A stretch of DNA of 64,000 nucleotides from Flavobacteriaceae bacterium (lineage in GTDB: Bacteria > Bacteroidota > Bacteroidia > Flavobacteriales > Flavobacteriaceae). A program made the translations under genes and the position numbers. The notes under the pieces are model-generated. The model ran no database searches. It had not been told where the DNA came from and saw only the letters and a program-made list of their open reading frames with translations. Location: assembly GCA_026709415.1 (NCBI GenBank), contig JAPOSZ010000014.1, positions 1 to 64,000 on the forward strand. Reading direction: 5' to 3'. Shown piece by piece: positions 38,470 through 48,068 of this stretch. The number at the start of each line of letters is the position of its first letter. The stretch's first letter is position 1.

Positions 38470-38778
38470 TTTGGTATGTTTTATTTATAATCAAATTCCT
38501 ACAACGTCAATGTCATTGAGATGACCTACTTTTTCTAGCTTATGTTACATAATGTCGACAAATTTAGAGAAAATATTAGAAAGAATACCATTTTCGCTAG
38601 TTAAAGTCTTCTATCTTTAGTTTAGAATTAGTATTATACCTATTTCATTCACAGTAATATAGAAGAACGAACGATATTTTGAATCCATCGAATTAAGTTT
38701 TTTGGAGATAGGAACTCAAATTTTAACATTTTGTAAACATTTCCATTTGAAAATTAGTCTTAAATTACGCTCTGTAAA
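38470..38778. other. Intergenic region, divergent promoters expected
   Basis: About 310 bp of AT-rich sequence between the PspC gene (minus) and the small protein gene (plus). No hairpin, repeat or gene stands out. Confidence 0.4.
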
Positions 38779-38967
38779 ATGTTTGTTATGCCCAAAACTC
38801 TTCGTTTCAAATACACTAAAGCACTTTTGGAAAAAGTCAGCTTCAATAAAAGATTATTTTATAAAGAACTCGATAAAGCCTATGATAATTTAAACTACAA
38901 TGAATCGATTTTATTAAATCGTTGGGTTTTATCTTATATCCGACGGAATCCACAACTCAATAACTAA
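38779..38967 (+). CDS. Small conserved Bacteroidota protein
   Basis: 62 aa reading MPKTLRFKYTKALLEKVSFN, then KRLFYKELDKAYDNL and LNRWVLSYIRRNPQL. It resembles a short helical protein found widely in Bacteroidota (pattern KxTKxILEKVSFxxxLFxKELxKA). Function unknown. A second ATG nine bases downstream (38788) could be the start. Confidence 0.7.
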   Translation: MFVMPKTLRFKYTKALLEKVSFNKRLFYKELDKAYDNLNYNESILLNRWVLSYIRRNPQLNN

Positions 38968-39097
38968 TTCTTTTTTGTTATCTAATCTCCAACTTCATTC
39001 AAACTAATCAGTTATTAGTTTTGTATTGAATCTGAATCTTATTGATAGACCCATTCAATATTTGTAAACTGATCCATTTTTTCTAGACCCAAATCCA

Positions 39098-39859
39098 GTG
39101 AAAGTGTTTAAAAAAAACTTGTTTAATCAATATCTAATTGTTAAAAAAACTGTGATTATTGTTTTTGGATTATTGTCTTATCCCAGATATGCCGATCGAT
39201 TAAAAATTAAGGGGAGCGAAAATTTAAAAGGTCTGCCAGATCGAAATGTATTGTTTGTTGCCAATCATCATACTCATTTTGGTGATGTCATTGCCATTTT
39301 GCACGTGTTTTATGCCACCCTTAATGGAAGAAAAGATAATCTCAATAGAAGGTGGTATATTTTACGACCTAAACTCAATATTTACTTTGTTGCGGCTAAA
39401 GAAACCATGCGAAAGGGAATTTTACCGAGAATATTTGCTTATGCGGGTTCTATTTCGATTGAACGGACATGGCGAGAAGCTGGAAAAGCGATCAATAGAC
39501 CGGTCAAACTTAGTGATGTTCAAAAAGTAAAAGAGGGACTCCAAGAAGGGTGGGTGATTTTATTTCCCCAGGGAACCACCAAAGATTTTTCACCCGTGCG
39601 AGAAGGGTCGACTCATTTCATTAAATCAGAGAAACCAGTCGTTGTCCCACTAGTGTTAAAAGGTTTTCGAGAAGCTTATACAAAAAGTGGGTTGATTACA
39701 AAAGATAGAACAGTAGAAATCGCTATTAACATTAAAAAACAGCTCGATATTGATTATGAAAATGCGACAACAGAGGAATTGGTAGACTTGTTAGGTCACG
39801 CGATAGAGCAACATCCGAGTATGAAACCGAAATTAAAAAAGAAGCCTAGACCAACATGA
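39098..39859 (+). CDS. PlsC-like 1-acyl-glycerol-3-phosphate acyltransferase family protein
   Basis: 253 aa with a GTG start. It acylates lysophospholipids at the inner membrane. The catalytic NHHTHFGD (Hx4D) is near residue 55, and FPQGTTKD matches the family FPEGTR substrate motif near 165. A hydrophobic N-terminal segment (TVIIVFGLLSYPRY) probably binds the membrane. The exact acyl acceptor is unknown. No partner gene adjoins. Confidence 0.85.
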   Translation: MKVFKKNLFNQYLIVKKTVIIVFGLLSYPRYADRLKIKGSENLKGLPDRNVLFVANHHTHFGDVIAILHVFYATLNGRKDNLNRRWYILRPKLNIYFVAAKETMRKGILPRIFAYAGSISIERTWREAGKAINRPVKLSDVQKVKEGLQEGWVILFPQGTTKDFSPVREGSTHFIKSEKPVVVPLVLKGFREAYTKSGLITKDRTVEIAINIKKQLDIDYENATTEELVDLLGHAIEQHPSMKPKLKKKPRPT

Positions 39860-39992
39860 TAAATCGTGATACTTTACGGTCGTAAAGTTAGGTTTCTACA
39901 GGACCTTAGCGTTGAGTGCTAAAGCACCACATCGATGCCGTTACGATTATCAATAAATGGTTTCAAACAAACAAAATAGTATTTTAAACGCT

Positions 39993-41606
39993 CTATTCTT
40001 GTGTTGGAAATAGCGTCTCTAATTCATAGATCAAGAAGCCCGTTTGATCTTCAGGGAGTTCCATCACTTCAAATTCTACATCGTCATGGTGGGTCCCCAA
40101 ATACCGATTGCCACTTGGAGCAATGACTTCTAATACTTGAGCCAGTAATGGTTCGCTGGGATCCCCAATGGCCCCCAGATTCAAAAGGTCTTCGATGATC
40201 TTATAATCAGGTTCTAATCCACTTTCAAATTGGTAGAATTCTTCGGCATTTCCAGATTTTACAACCAAAGGTTGAATTGCATTTTTATGATTCGGGTTAA
40301 CTGTTCCATTCTCTCTACTGAAATACCCCCTTGGAGGAATATCTTCGACATCATACAAAGTTAAAGAACCATCATTTTTCCCGACAGTTTTATCCCCAAC
40401 TTGGATGACTTGCATGTACGGTTTCAGATTGTTAATCAATTGTTCACTGGCTGAAGCAGAACTTCCTGAAGTAATAAAAAACACTCGTTTCAAATCCAAT
40501 TTATTAATACTGATTTTATCATCAGAGTCACGTAACGGAACATTATCAGGAAAATTTTCAGTGACAACATCTCCACCATACCAAGCATTAAGAACATTAG
40601 GATTCCAAAACGATTTGGAAATGACATCGTCCTTTCCTTTCCCAGAGATGGCCGATGCTATAAAATCCGAAGTAGCGCTGCTACCACCTCGGTTGTATCT
40701 CAAATCAACAATCAAATCAGTAATATTTTCAGATTCAAACATACCAAAAGCATCATTGATTTGACGATGTCTTTCATCGTTAAATACAAACTGATTGTAA
40801 AATAAGTATCCAATTTTATGATTGCCCCTTTCTATGATTTTATTGACAAGAATAGGGTCTCTTGCAAAATCTTCTTGTGCCGTTAAGGTGATGGTTTGTC
40901 CGGTTTCAACGAATCCTATAAATCCCCCCGCATCGTTGAATTCAGCTTTTGCTAAATGAATCGTGAACGAATCGACATCGCCAAACCAGTAGTATTCATA
41001 ATTATTAAGCGTTAATGGTTGATTATCCACTTTCGTGAACAACATGCCTCTTTTGACTTCCTGTTCTTCCGCATTAGATCCGGCATGAACCAGTTGAACA
41101 TATCCAAATAAGTCATTGCTATTATTTGTTGTGCGCGATGGGCGCCATTGCATGCCATGATCTTTGGACACGCCTTGAAAGTCCTTTTCTTGTTCAATAT
41201 AATCGTCGATAAACCAACTAAACCGATCCCCATATTTTTCGCCTTTTTCGTATAGTAATCGATCAAAAAACTTTTCGGGATCTGAATTTTCTTTTATCAT
41301 TTGGATATACTGATTTCTATCGTCGTATCTTGTATTGGCTAATAGATTCACATCATCTTGCCAGAAATAGAAAAAATTCATGGCTCGCCATATAAAATCA
41401 CTGATTTCGTATTCCGGTTTTTCTAAATCGGCTTCAACATGAACAACTAGTCCTAATTGTGCAATTTTATCTCGCAGACTCTGAACTGAAATGTTTGAAA
41501 TTTGCGATTCTAACTCGTCGATTTGTTCTTGATAGTCATTACAACTAACAAACGTCAATAGGAATATAAATCCGAGACAAAGGGTTTTAATAAATCTGTT
41601 ATACAT
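39993..41606 (-). CDS. S41-family peptidase lipoprotein
   Basis: 537 aa. Lipoprotein signal with lipobox TFVSC (Cys22), then a short coiled coil (QEQIDELESQISNI). The fold has PDZ-like content (KVDNQPLTLNNY) and an S41 core with DLRYNRGGSS, SGSSASASEQLINN (nucleophilic Ser) and GDKTVGKNDGS (Lys). It is an exported, membrane-tethered protease, substrate unknown. It is larger and more divergent than the CtpA-like enzyme at 28725. Confidence 0.88.
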   Translation of the reverse strand: MYNRFIKTLCLGFIFLLTFVSCNDYQEQIDELESQISNISVQSLRDKIAQLGLVVHVEADLEKPEYEISDFIWRAMNFFYFWQDDVNLLANTRYDDRNQYIQMIKENSDPEKFFDRLLYEKGEKYGDRFSWFIDDYIEQEKDFQGVSKDHGMQWRPSRTTNNSNDLFGYVQLVHAGSNAEEQEVKRGMLFTKVDNQPLTLNNYEYYWFGDVDSFTIHLAKAEFNDAGGFIGFVETGQTITLTAQEDFARDPILVNKIIERGNHKIGYLFYNQFVFNDERHRQINDAFGMFESENITDLIVDLRYNRGGSSATSDFIASAISGKGKDDVISKSFWNPNVLNAWYGGDVVTENFPDNVPLRDSDDKISINKLDLKRVFFITSGSSASASEQLINNLKPYMQVIQVGDKTVGKNDGSLTLYDVEDIPPRGYFSRENGTVNPNHKNAIQPLVVKSGNAEEFYQFESGLEPDYKIIEDLLNLGAIGDPSEPLLAQVLEVIAPSGNRYLGTHHDDVEFEVMELPEDQTGFLIYELETLFPTQE

Positions 41607-42111
41607 TACAAAAGTTTGGAGTGCAAATTAGTTGAAGAGAATCAATTAATAACAACTACTCTCATTAATGGCCTCAACTTTTTAATCATGCCGTTAGAAT
41701 ATCGAGGCCAAGTTCAATCGATTAATTCACAACCGAATCAAAGACATTTGAACTTCAATTTATTAGAAATTGAAGAACAAGCTAAATGTATCAGAGAACT
41801 ATAATTCTTAGTTACAAAGGTTTAAAATAAGCTCAGTTTTAAAAATCCATTCATTTGATTTTGTTTTTAAGTGTGGTATAAAAAATGTCAAAACAGACCT
41901 CACTTTCTTACCATTAACCTCTTTAGATTATTTCAAAATTGAAAACATAAGAAAGCATTACAAATTACATTTTTACATGCTTGATTGACATTTCTATGTT
42001 TTATTTTTACAAAAACAAAGGTTTTAGACAAAAAGAAACAAATTGAACCTTTTTTTGAGTTTGTAACATAAAAATTGAAAATTCGTCTTAATTTTCATAA
42101 CCTAAAATGCA
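41607..42111. other. Divergent intergenic region
   Basis: About 500 bp between the S41 lipoprotein gene (minus) and the sigma factor gene (plus). It is strongly AT-rich and should contain both promoters. A 62-codon plus-strand frame is present but has no start context or recognisable product. Confidence 0.45.
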
Positions 42112-42654
42112 ATGGTGTTGTCAGTAGACAATGATTTAATTCGTTCACTAGAGGCTGTAAGAGATAAGGTTTATTTTACGGCTCAAAAACTTTTGGTTTC
42201 AAAAGATGAAGCAGAAGATGCCACACAGGATGTGTTGTTAAAACTATGGGAGATGGATCGAGCTAAAATTAAAACGTTAAAAAATATCGAAGCCTACTCG
42301 GTCACCATGGTCAAAAACTACTGTATCGATCGCCTCAAGTCCAAACAAGCACAACAGTTGCCTTTGGATAACACCATCAAATTTAAAAGCAGTTCATTGG
42401 ATTTGGATAAGTCCGTTGATGTGAAAGACAAGTATAGTCAGATCAAGTCGTTGATAAACCAATTACCAAAAAGAGAACGAGCCGTTTTGAAAATGAGAGA
42501 CTTTGAACAGTTGGAATTCAAGCATATTGCAAAGAAAATGAATATACCTGAAGGATCTGTTCGGGTTTATTTATCCAGAGCACGAATGAGACTAAGAAAA
42601 GAATTTATAAAAATCGAGAATTATGGAATATACAAATCACAATCATTTAATTGA
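42112..42654 (+). CDS. ECF-type RNA polymerase sigma factor
   Basis: 180 aa. Region 2 (LLVSKDEAEDATQDVLLKLW, then NIEAYSVTMVKNYCIDRLK) and region 4 (LPKRERAVLKMRDFEQLEFK, IAKKMNIPEGSVRVYLSRAR) are clear. It heads a four-gene run with a small membrane protein and two DUF4252 proteins, an arrangement found in Bacteroidota. It probably controls its own operon. It overlaps the next gene by 32 bp. Confidence 0.95.
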   Translation: MVLSVDNDLIRSLEAVRDKVYFTAQKLLVSKDEAEDATQDVLLKLWEMDRAKIKTLKNIEAYSVTMVKNYCIDRLKSKQAQQLPLDNTIKFKSSSLDLDKSVDVKDKYSQIKSLINQLPKRERAVLKMRDFEQLEFKHIAKKMNIPEGSVRVYLSRARMRLRKEFIKIENYGIYKSQSFN

Positions 42655-43084
42655 CAAGTATTTTAAAGGTCAAAGCACGTTAGAAGAAGAGAAAGCAATC
42701 AAAGAGTTTCTTTCAAAGAGATCTGACACTTCTGATCGATATTCCGAAATGGGAGTATATTTTAGTTATGTTTCTCACAAACAAAAAAAATCGAAAATTG
42801 TTAAGTTAAGATGGCGTAGTACCTATCGTATCGTGGGTGTAACGGCAGTGGCAGCCACCATTTGTTTTGCTTTCTTTTTACCCTTTGGAAACTTTACAAA
42901 AAAAAATACGCCAACTGAACAGGTGGTTTATTTATCTGATTTAGAACAACAAGAACTCCTAGAATCTTATGAGCATTTTAAGTCTTATATGATAAATGCT
43001 TCAGAAAAATTAAATCAGGGTATGAATTCGGTTGCTCATATCGATCGATTTGAGACGATCAAAACATATCTTGAATCAGAATAA
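42623..43084 (+). CDS. Putative anti-sigma-like membrane protein
   Basis: 153 aa. Soluble N-terminal part with HLIDKYFKGQSTLEEEKAIK, typical of the zinc-free anti-sigma start in Bacteroidota, then a single helix (VGVTAVAATICFAFFL, ~75-90), then a short periplasmic part. It overlaps the sigma gene. It probably holds the sigma factor at the membrane; inferred from position and topology. Confidence 0.72.
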   Translation: MEYTNHNHLIDKYFKGQSTLEEEKAIKEFLSKRSDTSDRYSEMGVYFSYVSHKQKKSKIVKLRWRSTYRIVGVTAVAATICFAFFLPFGNFTKKNTPTEQVVYLSDLEQQELLESYEHFKSYMINASEKLNQGMNSVAHIDRFETIKTYLESE

Positions 43085-43102
43085 TAAAGTATCGTTAGAA
43101 AA

Positions 43103-43660
43103 ATGAAAAAACTTCTGTTAAACCTTCTTATTACCATCACCTGTGGGACTCTTTTTGCTCAAGATATTTTTGAAAGATTTTATGATTATGAAGATGTCAC
43201 TTTGGTATCGTTGAATGATCAACTTTTCAAAATTATTGCCAATATGCAACTGGATTTAGATACCCCTGCTGACGAAGAAATTTATGATATTATAAGTAGT
43301 ATTCGAAGTTTTAATTTGATAGAGTCAAGAAATGATAAAGTCAATACTGAATTGAAAAAATGGCTCAATAACTGTATAAATGATGGCTACACAGAATTGA
43401 TGAACATACGAGACAATAATAGCGATGTTCGTTTTTATGTCAAACAAGGGGAATATCAAAACACCTTTGAACAATTTGTCATGTATGTTTCCAATATTGA
43501 CGATTTTCCAGGAGTCCCCAAAGAAATTCAAGCTTTAGAAACCGTTGTGTTTTCATTGGAAGGAGATATTGATATCAACCAAATATCAGAAATAGCCAAT
43601 CGGTTAGATTTTCCAGGTTCTGAAATAATTAAAGAATCTGTGGAGAAAAAAAATAAATGA
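43103..43660 (+). CDS. Exported DUF4252 protein
   Basis: 185 aa with signal peptide (MKKLLLNLLITITCGTLFAQ). The body has VTLVSLNDQLFKIIAN, YTELMNIRDNNSDVRFYVK and FEQFVMYV, the usual DUF4252 layout. Function unknown. It overlaps the next DUF4252 gene by four bases (ATGA) and follows the sigma/anti-sigma pair by 18 bp. Confidence 0.8.
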   Translation: MKKLLLNLLITITCGTLFAQDIFERFYDYEDVTLVSLNDQLFKIIANMQLDLDTPADEEIYDIISSIRSFNLIESRNDKVNTELKKWLNNCINDGYTELMNIRDNNSDVRFYVKQGEYQNTFEQFVMYVSNIDDFPGVPKEIQALETVVFSLEGDIDINQISEIANRLDFPGSEIIKESVEKKNK

Positions 43661-44259
43661 ACCCGACCAAAATTTCGTTGAAATTAGGTGTATTGTTCAT
43701 TATTTTCTACTTGAGCGGTTGTCAAAACTTTTACAAGCCAACGCTTCAAAAATATTTTGTTGAAAAAATGGATGACCCTGAATTCATGGTCATCGATATT
43801 CCTTTGGTTTCTTTTGAAGATTATTTTGAAGATCCTGAGATAAAACAATTGGATGTTGTTAGAACCATTAAAAAATTAAATATTTTATTGTTTTTACCCC
43901 GAGAGTCAACACCAGGTAAAACGAAATCTGAAAGCAAGCAAGTCGATGAAATATTAAAAACACAAGATTACGAATCGCTAGTCTTTTTGGCAAGTGACGA
44001 TGTCGACGTTAGACTGATGGTCGATCGTAAGGAGGATAAAATAAATGAGGCCTTGATACAATTTCATCAGGAAGATGTTGTTTTTGGGCTTGTCCGTGTT
44101 TTGGGGAAAAATATTAAAGCGGAAAGAATCATTCCTTTATTTGCCAAACTAAATTCAGGGGCATTCAACGATACATTTGGAAGTTCTTTAAACGAGGATA
44201 CTGAAAATGTTTTGTCAAATTTAATTGAAGCTTTCAAACACGGTAAAGAACGGGACTAG
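43657..44259 (+). CDS. DUF4252-like lipoprotein
   Basis: 200 aa with lipobox LSGC near residue 22. It shares the layout of the preceding gene (DYESLVFLASDDVDVRLMVD, then IKAERIIPLF). It is the last gene of the sigma-factor operon. Probably at the outer membrane. Role unknown. Confidence 0.75.
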   Translation: MNPTKISLKLGVLFIIFYLSGCQNFYKPTLQKYFVEKMDDPEFMVIDIPLVSFEDYFEDPEIKQLDVVRTIKKLNILLFLPRESTPGKTKSESKQVDEILKTQDYESLVFLASDDVDVRLMVDRKEDKINEALIQFHQEDVVFGLVRVLGKNIKAERIIPLFAKLNSGAFNDTFGSSLNEDTENVLSNLIEAFKHGKERD

Positions 44260-44380
44260 ATGCTAGTTCTATTCAAGGCAATCATTAAAGCATCGCGACT
44301 ATTTTAAATCTGTTAAGTTGTATTACTTTTGGTGTGTATCATTAAGAATTACAAAGAATTTTTATCCCTTAAATATTATT

Positions 44381-44725
44381 ATGAAACCTCATATTGCTAG
44401 TTTAATCAATGCCATTTTGCTCATTGTCTTATCACTTTGGGCCTATTTGACTTCTGGCTCTCCCTCAATGACATCATTGATCCCCACAATAGTTGGTGTT
44501 GTTCTATTGGCCCTTAATGGTGGATTAAAAAATCAAAATAAAGTAGCATCGCATATTGTTGTGGCACTGACTTTTTTGATAATCATTGGCCTCATCCGAC
44601 CATTAATTGGGGTTTTAGATCGAAATGATGCAATTGGCATCTTTCGGGTTGGATTGATGATTTTGAGTAGTGTCTTTGCTTTGATCACATTTGTCAACAG
44701 TTTTATCAAAGCTCGAAGAGGGTAG
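44381..44725 (+). CDS. Four-helix small membrane protein, unknown
   Basis: 114 aa from ATG 44381 (MKPHIASLINAILLIVLSLW). Four hydrophobic helices and a basic end (FIKARRG). The size and pattern recall TMEM14-like small membrane proteins, but this is not certain. It is convergent with the glycosyltransferase gene. Confidence 0.65.
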   Translation: MKPHIASLINAILLIVLSLWAYLTSGSPSMTSLIPTIVGVVLLALNGGLKNQNKVASHIVVALTFLIIIGLIRPLIGVLDRNDAIGIFRVGLMILSSVFALITFVNSFIKARRG

Positions 44726-44734
44726 GATCCTGGC

Positions 44735-45721
44735 TTAACGGCTTGACTTTTTGGCATCAAGTTCTTCGGATATCAAATATTGGGGTTTGATTTGTCTATT
44801 GCCTATAAGCATTTCCCCTAAAAAAGCAGCAATAAAAAACTGTCCACCTAAGATAATGAGGGTGAGAGCCAAGTAAAATTCTGGCCGTTGTGTGATCAAA
44901 CGAGCTTCTGTATCGAAATAAAGTTTGTCAATACCTAAATAGCCAATAAAAAGAATCCCCAATATAAAAACCATAAGCCCAACAACCCCAAAAAAATGCA
45001 TGGGACGCTTTCCAAATCGTTTTAAAAACCAAATCGTCAAAAGATCTAAAAACCCTTTGATAAACCGATCGGTGCCATATTTTGATTTTCCATATTTGCG
45101 GGCTTGATGTCTAACCTGTTTCTCATCGATTTTATTAAACCCATTAATGGAAGCCAATACAGGTATATATCGATGCATATCACCGTACAATTCCAGAGAC
45201 TGAGCAACTTGTTGGCGATAAACTTTGATCCCACAATTAAAGTCATGGATTTTAATTCCAGACACCCATCGGGCGGCCCAGTTGAACAATTTGGATGGTA
45301 TATTTTTAAATAGTTTAGAATCATAGCGTTTTTTTTTCCATCCCGAAACCATATCTAATTGTTGGTCTTCTAGTTGGTCTAGCATGAAGGGGATTTCCTC
45401 CGGAGAATCTTGTAAATCAGCGTCCATCGTTGCAATAAACTCTGTTTCGGTTCTTTGGAATCCCACATACAATGCAGAGGCTTTTCCATAATTATTGGAA
45501 AAACGAATACCACTGACGTGATTATCGATTTGAAAAACTTGCTGAATGATTTCCCATGAATTATCGGTACTACCATCGTCAATGAAAAGAATGCGATAGG
45601 AATATTTGGTTGAGTTTTCAAATGATTGCTTGATCCACTGATGTAATTCAAAAAGAGATTCGACTTCATTATACAATGGTATAACGATGCAAACATGCTT
45701 TTTCTTTTTTGTGATATTCAC
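44735..45721 (-). CDS. Family 2 glycosyltransferase, GtrB/DPM1-like
   Basis: 328 aa from GTG 45721; a TTG at 45757 is possible. The GT-A domain has CIVIPLYNEVESL, ILFIDDGSTDNSW and ATMDADLQDSPEEIP (DxD-type metal site). Two C-terminal helices (FFGVVGLMVFILGILFIGYL and FYLALTLIILGGQFFIAAFL) anchor it. Such enzymes load a sugar onto polyprenyl phosphate for envelope glycan modification. No flippase gene adjoins. Confidence 0.92.
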   Translation of the reverse strand: MNITKKKKHVCIVIPLYNEVESLFELHQWIKQSFENSTKYSYRILFIDDGSTDNSWEIIQQVFQIDNHVSGIRFSNNYGKASALYVGFQRTETEFIATMDADLQDSPEEIPFMLDQLEDQQLDMVSGWKKKRYDSKLFKNIPSKLFNWAARWVSGIKIHDFNCGIKVYRQQVAQSLELYGDMHRYIPVLASINGFNKIDEKQVRHQARKYGKSKYGTDRFIKGFLDLLTIWFLKRFGKRPMHFFGVVGLMVFILGILFIGYLGIDKLYFDTEARLITQRPEFYLALTLIILGGQFFIAAFLGEMLIGNRQIKPQYLISEELDAKKSSR

Positions 45722-45761
45722 ACTCTGATAATAACTGATTATCCCCTTAAAAACCAAAAGT

Positions 45762-45790
45762 CACCTCCCATAGAATATGCTATGGAGGTG
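45762..45790 (-). terminator. Hairpin downstream of the DUF4199 gene
   Basis: CACCTCCCATAG pairs with CTATGGAGGTG (one bulged C). On the minus strand it is followed by ACTTTTGGTTTTT. It lies about 145 bp past the DUF4199 stop and just before the glycosyltransferase start, so it could end the first transcript. Confidence 0.5.
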
Positions 45791-45935
45791 GTTTGAAAAA
45801 TTTAAAATCGCATAATTCTTAAATCCGGAGTTTAATCTTATGTCAAAATTATATGGCCAACCCTAGCTAATCCTACATACAAAAAACCCGATGCATGGAT
45901 TGAATGGCTTCATGATGACAGGGACTAAAGTGTAA

Positions 45936-46469
45936 CTACTCTTCTATTAAATCGTCTAGATTTTCTTCTTTTTTTCGTTTCAATATTAATCCAGCGATTA
46001 ATCCAAAGATTAATCCAGAAAGCACGCTAAAGATCAAAGCAGCTCCTACAAAAAGTAGTGGTTTACGACTCATTTCTTGACCTTTTCGGTATCCAACAAT
46101 CATTTCATCAGAAACTTCAGGATTTTTGGCACGAAATTGATCCATCATTTCATCAATTTGTCTTTCAACCATTCCGGGATCCATGTATTCGGTCAAAATA
46201 AAATAGTAAATGATGAATATAATCGTACTGATAAGACTGATGATGATGGCCATTTTTATGGACTGAGGGAGGGTTAAAAAACCGTTGCGTTTTCGAAATT
46301 CTAAAAGTCCAAAAACAATAACTACAATGGATATGATAGCTCCAACAATCTGTAGTGACCTATCTAGGCTATCATGCATGTCCATTAAATAAAGTATTAA
46401 TGCCCACACGATGCTGACACCCCCAAGGATGAGACCAAAGCGAAATGCTAAACTTGTAACGTTTGTCAT
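45936..46469 (-). CDS. DUF4199 family membrane protein
   Basis: 177 aa with four membrane helices (FGLILGGVSIVWALILYLM; IVGAIISIVVIVFGLLEF; MAIIISLISTIIFIIYYFIL; LIFSVLSGLIFGLIAGLIL). A soluble loop has MDPGMVERQIDEMMDQF. This matches the DUF4199 plan common in Bacteroidota, often next to a glycosyltransferase as here. Function unknown. Confidence 0.85.
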   Translation of the reverse strand: MTNVTSLAFRFGLILGGVSIVWALILYLMDMHDSLDRSLQIVGAIISIVVIVFGLLEFRKRNGFLTLPQSIKMAIIISLISTIIFIIYYFILTEYMDPGMVERQIDEMMDQFRAKNPEVSDEMIVGYRKGQEMSRKPLLFVGAALIFSVLSGLIFGLIAGLILKRKKEENLDDLIEE

Positions 46470-46869
46470 AGTTGATAATTTATTAGTTACCCAAAGTTAA
46501 AAATATTTCAAACTCAAAATTCTTGGTTTTATCCTAATGTGTCTGGAATTGATTATTTACAGAGCACTCATTAAGGCATTTTTAATGGATAATGTTTCAG
46601 CTTTGATAGCGATTTATGTTACACGGTATCGTTATAGCCATAGGATTCATAGTGTCTATCTATTGTTTGGATTGGTTCCTCATTAGGCGATGAATCGCCG
46701 TGAATGTGAACAGAAAAAGGCCAAAATGCGTATTGATGATTCCAATTGAGGTGGTGAATCAGTTGGATGGACGTGTTTGGAAAAAGAAAATATCTGCTTT
46801 TATTAAGTTGAATGGTATGATTTAGATTTCTACCCATCCCTATCGGAATAGAAAACCTCCTTTATTTCT
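46470..46869. other. Intergenic region with no supported gene
   Basis: A 72-codon minus-strand frame at 46619-46837 has an unusual aromatic/His-rich composition and no recognisable family; I do not call it. The rest should include the DUF4199 promoter. Confidence 0.4.
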
Positions 46870-47147
46870 ATTATTCGGTTTCTATTTGTGGCCCTTGACC
46901 CCGCCCTCTCATATTTTTCATGCGAAGTTCATGTTCTTTACGCTCCCATTCATGCTTTTCTTGATTTCTCTTGTCCTGGGCTCTTTCTTCTTCTTTTCTG
47001 TCCAGAGAGATAATTCAACATAGCGAATATCAAAATGCCTAAACCAAAAATAATGCCAGCGATGAGAGAAAGTTCATTCAAAAACTCCATACCAATGAAT
47101 CCAAGGACTCCAAAGCCCATCAATTCGATGTTTTCACGATCCACCAC
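46870..47147 (-). pseudogene. Small membrane protein gene with probable frameshift
   Basis: The frame starting near 47147 gives a helix-rich N-terminus (LSLIAGIIFGLGILIFAML) and then runs into Arg/Lys-rich out-of-frame sequence. Shifting at a CTCTCT run near 46990-47000 continues as SLDRKEEERAQDKRNQEKHE and ends ELRMKNMRGRGQGPQIETE before a stop. That charged tail looks like real coding sequence. So it is either a frameshifted gene or two overlapping frames. No family recognised. Confidence 0.4.
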
Positions 47148-47738
47148 ATCACGAAGCTAACCTCTTTTTGGTAATCAAACCTTTTGAATGATCTGAATTT
47201 CAAAAAAAAGTTGCTTTCAGCAAGATATTTTTTTCAGTTTCATTTGCAACACTTTTTGAGCCGATGGGGGTTTTAAGAAGGTCCTTTTCCCTTTGTCCCT
47301 CTTTATAGTGTTACATGAAAACTCATATGTTTAGAGATACTTCTCAATGATAGGAGGCTAACTCCAAGACAACCCACCAAAGGTTTGTAGCATCACTCAA
47401 CGTTTTTTACTAACGACTTTGTTTCACTTTTTTTGTTGATGCGTCAAGGGTTTCTGACCATGATCCTTTTGATTATTCAGGGTTTAATCCTCATGTGTTT
47501 CAGAAGTTAATCGTTTTTTTTTCGGATGGGCATCTTTTATCAACAAGGACGCCTTGGCATTGAACTGGTGTTTGATTTTTCGCTTCAATCATAGTCTGTG
47601 TGGAAATCCTCATTGGGACTTTTTTATAGGATGATGATTTCAATTTGAGAGTGATTACTTCCGTGTAATTCACTGTATTAAGCTACATTAGAATTTATAG
47701 TCAATCATTGTACATTTGCAAACCATTTTAAATCAAAA
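47148..47738. other. 590-bp gene-free region upstream of rpmE
   Basis: No plausible gene, RNA or repeat seen, apart from the promoter box just before rpmE. Confidence 0.4.
47711..47718 (+). promoter_or_regulatory. Candidate -7 box (TACATTTG) of rpmE
   Basis: It matches the Bacteroidota TAnnTTTG consensus and lies 20 bp before the start codon. The -33 TTTG is not clear. Confidence 0.45.
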
Positions 47739-47990
47739 ATGAAAAAAGGGATTCATCCAGAAAATTATCGATTGGTCGCTTTTAAAGACATGTCCAATGA
47801 TGATGTCTTTATTACAAAATCGACGGCTCCTTCAAAAGAAAAGATTGAAGTTGATGGGATTCGTTACCCATTGGTAAAACTAGAAATTTCTCGAACTTCT
47901 CATCCGTATTATACTGGTAAATCTAAGTTGATTGATACGGCAGGTAGAATTGATAAATTCAATAGTAAATACGGAAAACCCAAATCTTAG
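47739..47990 (+). CDS. rpmE: 50S ribosomal protein L31 type B
   Basis: 83 aa. It has the KKGIHPENYRLVAFKD start and the SHPYYTGKSKLIDTAGRIDK segment typical of L31. The zinc-binding Cys residues of type A L31 are absent, so it is the type B, zinc-independent form. It stands alone. Confidence 0.96.
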   Translation: MKKGIHPENYRLVAFKDMSNDDVFITKSTAPSKEKIEVDGIRYPLVKLEISRTSHPYYTGKSKLIDTAGRIDKFNSKYGKPKS

Positions 47991-48018
47991 AACTCTCTGG
48001 TTTTAGATAAGCTATCAA

Positions 48019-48026
48019 TATTTTTG
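48019..48026 (+). promoter_or_regulatory. Candidate -7 box (TATTTTTG) of mtaB
   Basis: Matches TAnnTTTG and lies about 43 bp before the mtaB start codon. Confidence 0.4.
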
Positions 48027-48068
48027 CAAATGAAACTTTGTAAGATATTGTTGTAAACCAAAAAGAGA

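Noticed and set aside
39871-39888. Perfect palindrome ACTTTACG-GT-CGTAAAGT after the acyltransferase gene
   Set aside because: It could be a terminator or operator, but there is no T run and no regulator nearby. One isolated short palindrome is not enough for a call.
41616-41804. 62-codon plus-strand frame
   Set aside because: It lies in a divergent promoter region, has no start context or family, and is AT-rich like the surrounding non-coding DNA.
46619-46837. 72-codon minus-strand frame rich in His, Asn and aromatics
   Set aside because: Odd composition, no recognisable motif, and no neighbour arrangement supporting a gene.
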